From contig NC_036453.1 of the NCBI RefSeq assembly GCF_002775205.1, forward strand, positions 25,218,713 through 25,282,712: a stretch of DNA of 64,000 nucleotides, read 5' to 3'. Made by a program: the position numbers and the translations under genes. The notes below the pieces were generated by a model that saw only the letters and a program-made list of their open reading frames with translations, was not told where the DNA came from and did not search any database. This stretch comes from Xiphophorus maculatus (taxonomy: Eukaryota > Chordata > Actinopteri > Cyprinodontiformes > Poeciliidae). This document shows, one piece after another, positions 35,649 through 49,236 of the stretch (positions are counted from its first letter, which is position 1; each line of letters opens with the position of its first letter).

Positions 35649-35879
35649 TCACGAGGACGCGCTCTTGGTTCTTCTGCGCTTCATTTGGCTGTTGTGATAT
35701 TTTTCAGCGATCTTCCTCTCGTGTCCAGCGGGGCAATGGCGGTTCGTGTTCAGCTCGATCTCCCTCTTGGTTCTGCCCTTGCCGCCGGCGTGGCAGGAGT
35801 ATTCGTGCAGGTTGTAGTAGTCGTACTGATCGTAGTAGGCCTCCTCGAAAGAAGCCAGTCTTTCCATGTCTGTCGCCAT
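35649..35879 (-). CDS. nupr1: Nuclear protein 1-like transcriptional regulator (NUPR family)
   Basis: An intact 76-aa frame. The N-terminal part is acidic and aromatic (FEEAYYDQYDYYNLHEY). The basic part KGRTKREIELNTNR, then PAGHERKIAEKYHNS, is the signature of NUPR1/p8 and NUPR2, including the bipartite nuclear-localisation region. NUPR proteins are small, intrinsically disordered, chromatin-associated stress regulators. The Tyr-rich segment and the linkage to vkorc1l1 lean toward NUPR2 (human chromosome 7, like VKORC1L1), while the C-terminus fits either paralogue, so the symbol is provisional. The start is the first ATG. A second in-frame Met at codon 5 is also possible. A CLEAR-type E-box lies 91 bp upstream of the start. 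Confidence 0.88.
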   Translation of the reverse strand: MATDMERLASFEEAYYDQYDYYNLHEYSCHAGGKGRTKREIELNTNRHCPAGHERKIAEKYHNSQMKRRRTKSASS

Positions 35880-36000
35880 TTGGAGACGCGGAATAGCGGC
35901 TGTTTATCCTCGCAGTCGGGTCTGGGAGCAAGTAAACAGATGATGTCACTCTTTGTTTATATTCGCAAAGTCACGTGATGGCGCCACCTTCTCTTTGGTA
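35880..36000 (-). promoter_or_regulatory. Putative promoter of the nupr1-like gene
   Basis: Upstream of the ATG, GTCACGTGAT at 35970-35979 matches 9 of 10 positions of the CLEAR/M-box (GTCACGTGAC) bound by TFEB/MITF-type factors. TGATGTCA at 35941-35948 resembles a CRE/ATF half-palindrome. The start site is not defined. Confidence 0.4.
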
Positions 36001-36419
36001 GTTATTATTATGCTGTTGTTATTACTGGTGTGTGCTAATGTGATATCTATGGAAGCCCGTTTCCGCCACTCTGTTGAAAAAATAAAATAAATTATCTCAT
36101 TATAATGAGATAGTGTCTCATTATTTTTGACTTTCCTAATTTTCTTTGGAATACCTTTTCTACATAGTGTTATTATCTTGTTTTCCTTTACTGCATCTTT
36201 CTTTGAATTGAAACTCTCAGTTTATTCCTACCTGTATTTTTCTTACATTTCACAGCAGCCGCCATTGTTTGGATGATGCAGCACGCAGAAAGGCGGCATA
36301 AGTCGCTCTGAGAAGCAGACGCAGGAATGTAAAGAGGAAATTCACAACGCAAGGTGATTGTAAGGTAGCGGAAACGACAGGAAGAAAATAACGCTCATAA
36401 ATAAAACAAAGTATAATTA
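36001..36419. other. AT-rich flank left of the repeat array
   Basis: No gene was recognised. It contains a perfect 18-bp palindrome ATCTCATTATAATGAGAT near 36094-36111. TAATTA (36414-36419) directly precedes the array, and the same hexamer follows it (52432-52437). Confidence 0.5.
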
Positions 36420-39014
36420 AAGCTGCAAGCAGCCTCGGGCGGCCCTCGCAGCAAGCGCCGCTCCGGCCTATTGGCCACCGCGGGGGTTCCAGCCACCGCA
36501 GAAGCTCTCGCGCGCTTTCCAGAGCCGCAGCCTGCTCCCCACCGCGGAAGCTCTGCCGCAGATTCCAGCATCGCCGCCCGCCAGCCGCCGCAGAAGCTGT
36601 CGCGCATTTTCCCCGCCCGTCCACCGGGCGACAGGCGTGAATGCGTTCAGCGGCGCTCCCCGACGACTGTCAAAAAATCTGGTGCAGATCGGTTGATGCG
36701 TCGAGGAGATACGGCCGATGTATCAACTTAGGGGGCGCAGTGGAGTCAAATTACATCTCAAACCCGTCGGGCTCTTTAGAGGTGAACAAAGGTCATACAT
36801 GTCCAGTTTGGCGCCAATCGGATGATCCATGTGTGAATTAGAACCAAACGTATGTATATGGCGAGGGACTGATATTCGCCATTTGGCCACGCCCACACGG
36901 TTCAGCCAGCTGCGAGCATTGACAGAGTTTATCATCCAAATCATCTTGATTAGGTCAAGAGAGCCATAAACAGAGCTTTCCAAGGAAAAAAACGGCACTT
37001 CCGGTTCCGAGGGGGCGGGGCTTAGATGACGTCATAATGTGATGACGTAGGATTGACGGGCAAGCCTCCAGGATCACTCAGGCCAAGTTTGATGCAGCTC
37101 GGTCAAAATATGTGGAAGGTAGAGGCAAACGTATACGAACGGCGTTGCCGCCATTGAAAACTGTTGGCACTTTAAAGCAAGCGAGACCAACTTCCTATCT
37201 GTCATCCAACACAGAATCACCTTGATTAGGTCAAGAGAGCCATAGATGAATGTTTCCAAGGAAAAAAATAGCACTTCCTGTTCTGAGGGGGCGGGGCTTA
37301 GATGACGTCATAATCTGATGACATAGAATTTTCAGGTATCACACCAGCATCACTCAAGCCAAGTTTAGTGCAGCTCGGTCGAAACATGTGGAATCTAGAA
37401 GCAAACGTATGGCATCGGCGTTACAGGTCACTTCGCCATGCCGCCGCACACAGCTGCTTCATCGCAGCCGGTCAGGGCTTGAATCCACAACACACCAACA
37501 TGTCTTCTGTCTCTGGACACAGTTTCATGTTGATTAGATCAAAGGGCTAAGATAGCGACCGTTCACAGTAAAACATGACACTTCCTGTTCTCAGGGGGCG
37601 TGGCCTAAGTGATGTCATCATTTCACCACAGGGTATTTTAGGACACCCGATGACGGCCAATCACTGAAAGTTTGGTGTCTCTGTGAGTTTCTGTGCAGGA
37701 TATATAAGAGTTTGGTGTTTCATGGCGAGTAGGTGAACTTTGACCCCTGGTAACCCCCCTTCAGCAAGCTCATACAGTCACCAATTTGATAACTTTAAAT
37801 CAAACATGCCTTATGATCAGACTGACCGAGTTTGAAGTCGATCAATCGAAATCCCTAGGAGGAGTTCGATCAAATACGAAGGCTGTAAACGTCAAACTCG
37901 AGGTCCAAAATGGACCTTCAATAGAAAATGGCCGACTTCCTGTTGGGTTTCGACCATGGCTCTAATAGACTTTTTTGTACGTCCTGACAAGATACACATA
38001 TGTACCAAGTTTCGTAATTCTAGGTTAAAGCATGGCTTGGGGCTGTTCATTTAAAATACTCTAGGGGGCGCTATAGATAAATTAGGCCACGCCCACCAAA
38101 TTTTGTTATGAATTCCTGTCGGTGGGTGGATAAGGATCCATCCTAGTGAGTTTGGAGCAGCTGGGCCCGAAATTGTGGAATTCAGAGCCAAACGTATGGC
38201 AACGGCGTTACAGGTCACTTCGCCACGCCGCCACGCCCACCTGCTATGTCAAAACCGGTCAGGGTTGGAATCCTCAACACACCAACATGTCTTCTGTCTC
38301 TGGACACAGTTTCATGTTGATTAGGTCAAAGGGCTAAGATAGCGACCGTTCACAGTAAAACATGACACTTCCTGTTCTCAGGGGGCGTGGCCTAAGTGAT
38401 GTCATCATTTGACCATAGGGTAGTGTAGGGCACCCGATGTCGATCAATCACTGAAAGTTTGGTCCCTCTATGTGTTTTTGTATAGGAAATATAAGAGTTT
38501 CGTGTTTCATGGCGAGTAGGTGAACTTTGACCCCTGCTAACCCCCCTTCAACATGCTCCAAAACTCACCAATTTGATAACTTTAAATCAAACATGCCTTA
38601 TGATCAGACTGACCAAGTTTGAAGTCGATCAATCGAAATCCCTAGGAGGAGTTCGATCAAATACGAAGGCTGTAAACGTCAAAATCGAGGTAAAAAATGG
38701 ACGTTCAATACAAAATGGCCGACTTTCTGTGATAGTTGGCTTATAACATTAAATGTAAGTTCTGAGTCTTTTGGTGAGCTCTACATGTGTACCAAATTTC
38801 ATGTCTCTACGATGAAGTACGTTCATACCATTGTGTCAACATAAAATTGCTAGTTGCCGCCGTTCAGCAATTTTTTTTGCGATTTTTGCGACAACCTTAA
38901 AATTCAAAATTTTTAAATTTTCTAGTTGCGACCGCCAAGTTTGGTGAGTTTTTGAATATGATAAAGCCCCCAAAAAGGCTCCTCTTTAGGGGGGCAGAAT
39001 CGTAATAATAATTA
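36420..39014 (+). repeat. Array unit 1 (2.6 kb)
   Basis: Has the full GC-rich head, two ETS/GC/CRE modules 276 bp apart (36996 and 37272) and two 780-bp sub-repeats. It ends in AATAATA without the hairpin tail. Confidence 0.85.
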
Positions 39015-40812
39015 AAGCTGCAAGCAGCCTCGGGCGGCCCTCGCAGCAAGCGCCGCTCCGGCCTATTGGCCACCGCGGGGGTTCCAGCCACCGCAGAAGG
39101 TCTCGCACAATTTCCAGAGCCGCAGCCCGCTCCCCACCGCGGAAGCTCAGCCGCAGTTTCCAGCACCGCCGCCCGCCAGCCGCCGCAGTAGCTGTCGCGC
39201 ATTTCCCCCGCCCGTCCACCGGGCGACACGCGTGAATGCGTTCGGCGGCGCTCCCCGACGACTGTCGAAAAATCTGGTGCAGATCGGTCGATGCGTCGAG
39301 GAGATACAGCCGATGTATTACCTTAGGGGGCGCAGTGGAGTCAAATTACATCTCAAACCCGTCGGGCTCTTTAGAGGTGAACAAAGGTCATACAGATCCA
39401 GTTTGGCGCCAATCGGATGATCCATGTGTGATTTAGAGCCAAACGTATGCATATGGCGAGGGACTGATATTCGCCATTTGGCCACGCCCACACGGTTCAG
39501 CCAGCAGCGAGCATTGACAGAGTTTATCATCCGAATCATCTTGATTAGGTCAAGAGAGCCATAAACGGAGCTTTCCAAGGAAAAAAACGGCACTTCCTGT
39601 TCCGAGGGGGCGGGGCTTAGATGACGTCATAATGTGATGACGTAGGATTGACGGGCAAGCCTCCAGGATCACTCAGGCCAAGTTTGATGCAGCTCGGTCA
39701 AAATATGTGGAATGTAGAGGCAAACGTATACGAACGGCGTTGCCGCCATTGGCACTTTAAAGCAAGCGAGATCAACTTCCTATCTGTCATCCAACACAGA
39801 ATCACCTTGATTAGGTCAAGAGAGCCATAGATGAAAGTTTCCAAGGAAAAAAATAGCACTTCCTGTTCTGAGGGGGCGGGGCTTAGATGACGTCATAATC
39901 TGATGACATAGAATTTTCAGGTATCACACCAGCATCACTCAAGCCAAGTTTGGTGCAGCTCGGTCGAAACATGTGGAATCTAGAAGCAAACGTATGGCAT
40001 CGGCGTTACAGGTCACTTCGCCACGCCGCCACGCCCAGCTGCTATCTCAAAGCCGGTCAGGGTTGGAATCCTCAACACACCAACATGTCTTCTGTGTCTG
40101 GACACAGTTTCATGTTGATTAGGTCAAAGGGCTAAGAGAGCGACCGCTCACAGTAAAACATGACACTTCCTGTTCTCAGGGGGCGTGGCTTAAGTGATGT
40201 CATCATTTCACCACAGGGTATTTTAGGACATCCGATGCCGATCAATCACTGAAAGTTTGGTCCCTCTATGTGTTTTTTTATAGGAAATATAAGAGTTTCG
40301 TGTTTCATGGCGAGTAGGTGAACTTTGACCCCTGCTAACCCCCCTTCAACATACTCCAAAACTCACCAATTTGATAACTTTAAATCAAACATGCCTTATG
40401 ATCAGACTGACCGAGTTTGAAGTCGATCAATCGAAATCCCTAGGAGGAGTTCGATCAAATACGAAGGCTGTAAACGTCAAAATCGAGGAAAAAAATGGAC
40501 GTTCAATACAAAATGGCCGACTTCCTGTGATAGTTGGCTTATAACATTAAATGTAAGTTCTGAGTCTTTTGGTGAGCTCTACAAGTGTACCAAATTTCAT
40601 GTCTCTACGATGAAATACGTTCATACCATTGTGTCAACAGAAAATTGCTAGTTGCCGCCGTTGAGCAATTTTTTTTGCGATTTTTGCGACAACCTTAAAA
40701 TTCAAAATTTTTAAATTTTCTAGTCGCGACCGCCAAGTTTGGTGAGTTTTTGAATATGATAAAGCCCCCAAAAAGGCGCCTCTTTGGGGGGGCAGAATCG
40801 TAATAATAATTA
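39015..40812 (+). repeat. Array unit 2 (1.8 kb)
   Basis: Full head and two ETS/GC/CRE modules (39591 and 39857, 266 bp apart) but only one 780-bp sub-repeat, which explains its shorter length. It ends in AATAATAAT with no hairpin tail. Confidence 0.85.
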
Positions 40813-43423
40813 AAGCTGCAAGCAGCCTCGGGCGGCCCTCGCAGCAAGCGCCGCTCCGGCCTATTGGCCACCGCGGGGGTTCCGGCCACCGCAGAAGCTC
40901 TCGCGCGTTTTCCAGAGCCGCAGCCCGCTCCCCACCGCGGAAGCTCCGCCGCAGTTTCCAGCACCGCCGCCCGCCAGCCGCCGCAGAAGCTGTCGCGCAT
41001 TTTCCCCGCCCGTCCACCGGGCGATACGCGTGAATGCGTTCGGCGGCGCTGCCCGACGACTGTCGAAAAATCTGGCGCAGATCGGTCGATGCGTCGAGGA
41101 GATACAACCCATGTATTAACTTAGGGGGCGCAGTGGAGCCAAATTACATTTCAAACCCGTTGGGCTCTTTAGAGGTGAACAAAGGTCATACATATCCAGT
41201 TTGGCGCCAATCGGATGATCCATGTGTGATTTAGAGCCAAACGTATGTATATGGCGAGGGACTGATATTCGCCATTTGGCCACGCCCACACGGTTCAGCC
41301 AGCAGCGAGCATTGACAGAGTTTATCATCCGAATCATCTTGATTAGGTCAAGAGAGCCATAAACAGAGCTTTCCAAGTAAAAAAATAGCACTTCCTGTTC
41401 CGAGGGGGCGGGGCCTAAGTGATGTCATCATTTGACCATTGGATATTATTGGACACTCGATTATGATCAATCACTGAACGTTTGGTGTCTCTGTGAGTTT
41501 TTGTGTTAGAATTACAAATTATTTAATTTTTTCCTCCATTACAACATTGAACTGTCATTCCCTAGGGCAATGCTGCCCTCTGGTGTCGAATTACTGAAAT
41601 AATGAAACTATTTCAGTGGGCAGCAGAGGGCAGCATTGCCCTACAAACAACGAACATGGACTGTTTATTATGTAATTACACAGAAGATCTCTCTAATTCA
41701 TTCTGAGGGGGCGGGGCTTAGATGACGTCATAATATGATGACATAGCATTGTCAGGCATCACACCAGGATGAGTCAGGCCAAGTTTGGTGCAGCTCGGTC
41801 GAAATATGTGGACTCTAGAAACAAACGTATGGCATCGGCGTTACAGGTCACTTCGCCATGCCGCCACAGCCAGCTGCTTCATCGCAGCCAGTCAGGGCTT
41901 GAATCCACAACACACCAACATGTCTTCTGTCTCTGGACACAGTTTAATATTGATTATGTCAAAGGGCTAAGATAGCGACCGTTCACAGTAAAACATGACA
42001 CTTCCTGTTCTCAGGGGGCGTGGCCTAAGTGATGTCATCATTTGACCACAGGGTATTTTTGGACACCTAATGATGATCAATAATTTAAAGTTTGGTATCT
42101 CTGTGAGTTTCTGTGCAGGATATATAAGAGTTTCGTGTTTCATGGCGAGTAGGTGAACTTTGACCCCTGGTAAGCCCCCTTCAGCAAGCTCAGACAGTCA
42201 CCAATTTGATAACTTTAAATCAGACATGCCTTATGATCAGACTGACCGAGTTTGAAGCCGATCAATCGAAATCCCTAGGAGGAGTTCGATCAAATGCAAA
42301 GGCTGTAAACGTCAAAATCGAGGTCAAATGAACTTCAATCTAAAATGGCCGACTTCCTGTTGGGTTTTGACCATGGCTCTAAGAGACTTTTTTGTACGTC
42401 CCGACAAGATACACATGTGTACCAAGTTTCGTAATTCTAGGTTTAAGCATGGCTTGGGGCTGTTCATTTAAAATACTCTAGGGGTCGCTATAGAAAAATT
42501 AGGCCACGCCCACCAAATATCGCTATGGATTCCTGTTCGGGGATGGATAAGGATCCATCCTAGTGAGTTTGGAGCAGCTCACCCCGAAACTGTGGAATTC
42601 AGAGCCAAACGAAATTCGATGGCGTTCGCAACGCCGCCACGCCCACCTGCTTCATCGCAGCCGGTCGGGGTTGGAATCCACAACACACCAACATGTCTTC
42701 TGTCCCTGGACACAGTTTCATGTTGATTAGGTCAAAGGGCTAAGATAGCGACCGTTCACAGTAAAACATTACACTTCCTGCTCTCAGGGGGCGTGGCCTA
42801 CATAAAAAAAAAATTTCACTGCAGGGTATTTTAGGACACCTGATGTCGATCAATCACTGAAAGTTTGGTCCCTCTATGTGTTTTTGTATAGGAAATATAA
42901 GAGGTTTTTGTTTCATGGCGTGTAGGTGAACTTTGACCCCTGCTAACCCCCCTTCAACATGCTCCAAAACTCACCAATTTGATAACTTTAAATCAGACAT
43001 GCCTTATGATCAGACTGACCGAGTTTGAAGCCGATCAATCGAAATCCCTAGGAGGAGTTCGATCAAATACGAAGGCTGTAAACGTCAAAATCGAGGTCCA
43101 AAATGGACCTTCAATACAAAATGGCCGACTTCCTGTGATACTTGCACTATGACATTACTTGTAAATTCTGAGCGTCTTAGTGAGCTCTACAACTGTACCG
43201 AATTTCAAGTCTCTACGATGAAGTAAGTGAATAGCAATGGGTCTTTTGAAAATTGCTAGTTGCCGCCGTTGAGCAATTTTTTTTGCGATTTTTGCGGCGA
43301 CCTTAAAATTCAAAATTTTTAAACCGCCTAGTCGCTTCCGCCAAGTTTGGTGAGTTTTTGAATATGATAAAGCCCCCAAAAAGGCGCACGAAGAGGGGGG
43401 CAGAATCGTAAGAAGAAATATTA
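40813..43423 (+). repeat. Array unit 3 (2.6 kb)
   Basis: Full head. The module at 41389 keeps its ETS and GC-box parts but the CRE is replaced by TGATGTCATCA. A hairpin insert (41563-41643) precedes a GC/CRE module at 41723. Two 780-bp sub-repeats follow. Confidence 0.85.
41563..41643. repeat. Hairpin insert 1 with divergent CTCF-like arms
   Basis: The arms TAGGGCAATGCTGCCCTCTG (41563-41582) and its exact reverse complement (41624-41643) bracket a loop containing ATTACTGAAAT. The right arm contains GCAGCAGAGGGCAGC and the left arm, on the minus strand, ACACCAGAGGGCAGC. Each matches the CTCF core at 14 of 15 positions. Confidence 0.8.
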
Positions 43424-45900
43424 AAGCTGCAAGCAGCCTCGGGCGGCCCTCGCAGCAAGCGCCGCTCCGGCCTATTGGCCACCGCGGGGGTTCCGGCCAC
43501 CGCAGGAGCTCTCGCATGGTTTAGGGCGAGCTTTCCAAGGAAAAAAACGGCACTTCCTGTTCCGAGGGGGCGGGGCTTAGATGACGTCATAATATGATGA
43601 CGTAGGATCGACGGGCCTCCCACCAGGATCACTCAGGCCAAGTTTGATGCGGCTCGGTCAAAATATGTGGAATGTAGAGGCAAACGTATACGAACGGCGT
43701 TGCCGCCATTGAAAACTCTTGGCACTTTAAAGCAAGCGAGACCAACGTCCTATCTGTCATCCAACACAGAATCACCTTGATTAGGTCAAGAGAGCCATAA
43801 ACAGAGCTTTCCAAGGAAAAAAACGGCACTTCCGGTTCCGAGGGGGCGGGGCTTAGATGACGTCATAATGTGATGACGTAGGATTGACGGGCAAGCCTCC
43901 AGGATCACTCAGGCCAAGTTTGATGCAGCTCGGTCAAAATATGTGGAAGGTAGAGGCAAACGTATACGAACGGCGTTGCCGCCATTGAAAACTGTTGGGA
44001 CTTTAAAGCAAGCGAGACCAACTTCCTATCTGTCATCCAACACAGAATCACCTTGATTAGGTCAAGAGAGCCATAGATGAATGTTTCCAAGGAAAAAAAT
44101 AGCACTTCCTGTTCTGAGGGGGCGGGGCTTAGATGACGTCATAATCTGATGACATAGAATTTTCAGGTATCACACCAGCATCACTCAAGCCAAGTTTAGT
44201 GCAGCTCGGTCGAAACATGTGGAATCTAGAAGCAAACGTATGGCATCGGCGTTACAGGTCACTTCGCCATGCCGCCGCACACAGCTGCTTCATCGCAGCC
44301 GGTCAGGGCTTGAATCCACAACACACCAACATGTCTTCTGTCTCTGCACACAGTTTCATGTTGATTAGGTCAAAGGGCTAAGATAGCGACCGTTCACAGT
44401 AAAACATGACACTTCCTGTTCTCAGGGGGCGTCGCCTAAGCGATGTCATAATTTCACCACAGGGTATTTTAGGACACCTATTGATGATCAATAACTGAAA
44501 GTTTGGTGTCTCTGTGAGTTTCTGTGCAGGATATATAAGAGTTTGGTGTTTCATGGCGAGTAGGTGAACTTTGACCCCTGGTAACCCCCCTTCAGCAAGC
44601 TCATACAGTCACCAATTTGATAACTTTAAATCAGACATGCCTTATGATCAGACTGACCGAGTTTGAAGCCGATCAACCGAAATCCCTAGGAGGAGTTCGA
44701 TCAAATGCAAAGGCTGTAAACGTCAAACTCGAGGTCCACAATGGACCTTCAATACAAAATGGCCGACTTCCTGTTGGGTTTAGAGCATGGCTCTAAGAGA
44801 CTTTTTTGTACGTCCCGACAAGATACACATATGTACCAAGTTTCGTAATTCTAGGATAAAGCATGGCTTGGGGCTGTTCATTTAAAATACTCTAGGGGTC
44901 GCTATAGAGAAATTAGGCCACGCCCACCAAATTTTGTTATGAATTCCTGTCGGTGGGTGGATAAGGATCCATCCTAGTGAGTTTGGAGCAGCTGGGCCCG
45001 AAATTGTGGAATTCAGAGCCAAACGTATGGCAACGGCGTTACAGGTCACTTCGCCACGCCGCCACGCCCACCTGCTATGTCAAAGCCGGTCGGGGTTGGA
45101 ATCCTCAACACACCAACATGTCTTCTGTCTCTGGACACAGTTTCATGTTGATGAGGTCAAAGGGCTAAGATAGCGACCGTTCACAGTAAAACATGACACT
45201 TCCTGTTCTCAGGGGGCGTGGCCTAAGTGATGTCATCATTTCACCACAGGGTATTTTAGGACACCCGATGACGATCAATCAGTGAAAGTTTGGTCCCTCT
45301 ATGTGTTTTTATATAGGAAATATAAGAGTTTCGTGTTTCATGGCGAGTAGGTGAACTTTGACCCCTGCTAACCCCCCTTCAGCATGCTCCAAAACTCACC
45401 AATTTGATAACTTTAAATCAAACATGCCTTATGATCAGACTGACCGAGTTTGAAGTCGATCAATCGAAATCCCTAGGAGGAGTTCGATCAAATACGAAGG
45501 CTGTAAACGTCAAACTCGAGGTAAAAAATGGACGTTCAATACAAAATGGCCGACTTTCTGTGATAGTTGGCTTATAACATTCAATGTAAGTTCTGAGTCT
45601 TTTGGTGAGCTCTACAAGTGTACCAAATTTCATGTCTCTACGATGAAGTACGTTCATACCATTGTGTCAACAGAAAATTGCTAGTTGCCGCCGTTCAGCA
45701 ATTTTTTTTGCGATTTTTGCGACAACCTTAAAATTCAAAATTTTTAAATTTTCTAGTCGCCACCGCCAAGTTTGGTGAGTTTTTGAATATGATAAAGCCC
45801 CCAAAAAGGCACACGAAGAGGTGGGAAGAATCGTAATAATAATAATAAACAGTACAGATACAATAGGCCTTCGCAGCGCTTTGCTGCTCGGGCCTAATTA
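43424..45900 (+). repeat. Array unit 4 (2.5 kb, head deleted)
   Basis: Only about 95 bp of the GC-rich head remain before a jump to the GAGCTTTCCAAGG segment near 43529. Three ETS/GC/CRE modules follow at an exact 276-bp spacing (43551, 43827, 44103), then two 780-bp sub-repeats and one hairpin tail. Confidence 0.85.
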
Positions 45901-48271
45901 AAGCTGCAAGCAGCCTCGAGCGGCCCTCGCAGCAAGCGCCGCTCCGGCCTATTGGCCACCGCGGGGGTTCCGGCCACCGCAGAAGCTCTCGCTCGGTTTC
46001 CAGAGCCGCAGCCCGCTCCCCACCGCGGAAGCTCCGCCGCAGTTTCCAGCACCGCCGCCCGCCAGCCGCCGCAGAAGCTGTCGCGCATTTTCCCCGCCCG
46101 TCCACCGGGCGACACGCGTGAATGCGTTCGGCGGCGGTGCCCGACGACTGTCGAAAAATCTGGCGCAGATCGGTCGATGCGTCGAGGAGATACGGCCCAT
46201 GTATTAACTTAGGGGGCGCAGTGGAGCCAAATTACATCTCAAACCCGTCGGGCTCTTTAGAGGTGAACAAAGGTCATACATATCCAGTTTGGCGCCAATC
46301 GGATGATCTATGCATGAATAAGAGCCAAACGTATGCATATGGCGAGGGACTGATATTCGCCATTTGGCCACGCCCACACGGTTCAGCCAGCAGCGAGCAT
46401 TGACAGAGTTTATCATCCGAATCATCTTGATTAGGTCAAGAGAGCCATAAACGGAGCTTTCCAAGTAAAAAAACGGCACTTCCTGTTCTGAGGGGGCGGG
46501 GCTTAGATGACGTCATAATATGATGACATAGGGTCGTCAAGGATCCCACCAGGGTCACTCGTGCAAAGTTTGGTGCAGAAGTTATCGACCGTTCACAGTA
46601 AAATACGAGACTTCCTGTTGTCAGAGGGCGTGGCCTACGTGATGTCATCATTTGACCATTGGATATTATTCTACACCCGAGGATGATCAATATCTCAAAC
46701 TTTGGTGTCTCTGTGATTTTTTGTGTTAGAATTACAAATTATTTAATTTTTTCCTCTTTAATTCAACATTGAACTGTCATTCCGTAGGGCAATGCTGCCC
46801 TCTGGTGTCGATTTACTGAAATTACTGAAATAGTTTAATTATTTCAGTAATTCGACACCAGAGGGCAGCATTGCCCCACACATGACAAAATAATCCCCTT
46901 TGTAATTGACTGTGTAACATATTACACAGTCAATCACAGGGGATCTTTGAGCCTTGCTAACCCCACTTCAACATGCTCCAAAACTCACCAATTTGATAAC
47001 TTTAAATTAAACATGCCTTATGATCAGACTGACCGAGTTTGAAGTCGATCAATCGAAATCCCTAGGAGGAGTTCGATCAAATGCGAAGGCTGTAAACGTC
47101 AAAATTGAGGTCAAATGAACTTCAATCTAAAATGGCCGACTTCCTGTTGGGTTTAGAGCATGGCTCTAAGAGACTTTTTTGTACGTCCCGACAAGATACA
47201 CATGTGTACCAAGTTTCGTAATTCTAGGTTTAAGCATGGCTTGGGGCTGTTCATTTAAAATACTCTAGGGGTCGCTATAGAAAAATTAGGCCACGCCCAC
47301 CAAATATCTCTATGGATTCCTGTTCGGGGATGGATAAGGATCCATCCTAGTGAGTTTGGAGCAGCTCACCCCAAAACTGTGGAATTCAGAGCCAAACGAA
47401 ATTCGACGGCGTTCGCAACGCCGCCACGCCCACCTGCTTCATCGCAGCCGGTCGGGGTTGGAATCCACAACACACCAACATGTCTTCTGTCTCTGGACAC
47501 AGTTTCATGTTGATTAGGTCAAAGGGCTAAGATAGCGACCGTTCACAGTAAAACATTACACTTCCTGCTCTCAGGGGGCGTGGCCTACATAAAAAAAACA
47601 TTTCACTGCAGGGTATTTTAGGACACCCGATGTCGATCAATCACTGAAAGTTTGGTCCCTCTATGTGTTTTTGTATAGGAAATATAAGAGGTTTTTGTTT
47701 CATGGCGTGTAGGTGAACTTTGACCCCTGCTAACCCCCCTTCAACATGCTCCAAAACTCACCAATTTGATAACTTTAAATCAGACATGCCTTATGATCAG
47801 ACTGACCGAGTTTGAAGCCGATCAATCGAAATCCCTAGGAGGAGTTCGATCAAATACGAAGGCTGTAAACGTCAAACTCGAGGTCCAAAATGGACCTTCA
47901 ATACAAAATGGCCGACTTCCTGTGATACTTGCACTATGACATTACTTGTAAATTCTGAGCGTCTTAGTGAGCTCTACAACTGTACCGAATTTCAAGTCTC
48001 TACGATGAAGTAAGTGAATAGCAATGGGTCTTTTGAAAATTGCTAGGTGGCGCCGTTGAGCCAATTTGTTTGCGATTTTTGCGGCGACCTTAAAATACGA
48101 AATTTTTAAACTCCCCGTATGCATCCGCCAAGTTTGGTGAGTTTTTGAATATGCTAAAGCCTCCAAAAAGGCGCCTCTTTGGGGGGGCAGAAAAATAAGA
48201 ATAATAATAATAATAATAAACAGTACAGATACAATAGGCCTTCGCAGCGCTTTGCTGCTCGGGCCTAATTA
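45901..48271 (+). repeat. Array unit 5 (2.4 kb)
   Basis: Full head, one ETS/GC/CRE module (46477), a long-armed hairpin insert (46785-46877), two 780-bp sub-repeats and a hairpin tail. Confidence 0.85.
46785..46877. repeat. Hairpin insert 2 (long-armed form)
   Basis: Near-perfect palindrome. GACACCAGAGGGCAGCATTG appears on both strands, around ATTACTGAAATAGTTTAATT. It is the long-arm version of insert 1. Confidence 0.8.
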
Positions 48272-49155
48272 AAGCTGCAAGCAGCCTCGGGCGGCCCTCG
48301 CAGCAAGCGCCGCTCCGGCCTATTGGCCACCGCGGGGGTTCCAGCCACCGCAGAAGGTCTCGCACGATTTCCAGAGCCGCAGCCAACTCCCGACCGCAGA
48401 AGCTCCGCCGCAGTTTCCAGCACCGCCGCCCGCTAGCCACCGCAGAAGCTGTCGCGCATTTTCCCCGCCCGTCCACCAGGCGACACGCGTGAATGCGTTC
48501 GGCAGCGCTCCCCGACGACTGTCAAAAAATCTGGCGCAGATCGGTCGATGCGTCGAGGAGATACAACCCATGTATTAACTTAGGGGGCGCAGTGGAGTCA
48601 AATTACATCTCAAACCCGTTGGGCTCTTTAGAGGTGAACAAAGGTCATACAGATCCAGTTTGGCGCCAATCGGATGATCTATGCCTGAATAAGAGCCAAA
48701 CGTATGCATATGGCGAGGGACTGATATTCGCCATTTGGCCACACCCACACTGTTCAGCCAGCAGCGAGCATTGACAGAGTTTATCATCTGAATCATCTTG
48801 ATTAGGTCAAGAGAGCCATAAACGGAGCTTTCCAAGTAAAAAAACGGCACTTCCTGTTCTGAGGGGGCGGGGCTTAGATGACGTCATAATATGATGACAC
48901 AGGGTCGTCAGGGATCCCACCAGGGTCACTCGTGCAAAGTTTGGTGCAGAAGCTATCGACCGTTCACAGTAAAATACAAGACTTCCTGTTGTCAGGGGGC
49001 GTGGCCTACGTGATGTCATCATTTAACCATTGGATATTATTGGACACAAGATAATGATCAATAACTGAAGGTTTGGTGTCTCTGTCAGTTTTTGTGTTAG
49101 AATTACAAATTATTTAATTTTTTCCTTTTTAATTCAACATTGAACTGTCATTCCA

Positions 49156-49236
49156 TAGGGCAATGCTGCCCTCTGGTGTCGAATTACTGAAATAATGAAA
49201 CTATTTCAGTGGGCAGCAGAGGGCAGCATTGCCCTA
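49156..49236. repeat. Hairpin insert 3
   Basis: Same sequence type as insert 1, including the GTGGGCAGCAGAGGGC right arm. It lies in the first copy of the 437-bp triplication. Confidence 0.8.

Noticed and set aside
36471-46212. Similar 86-codon plus-strand frames in array units 1, 3 and 5 (36471, 40864, 45952), with matching minus-strand frames
   Set aside because: They lie in the GC-rich unit head, where stop codons are rare. Their similarity follows from duplication of the DNA itself. Other units break the frame, and the proteins are low-complexity Pro/Ala/Arg sequences with no family resemblance.
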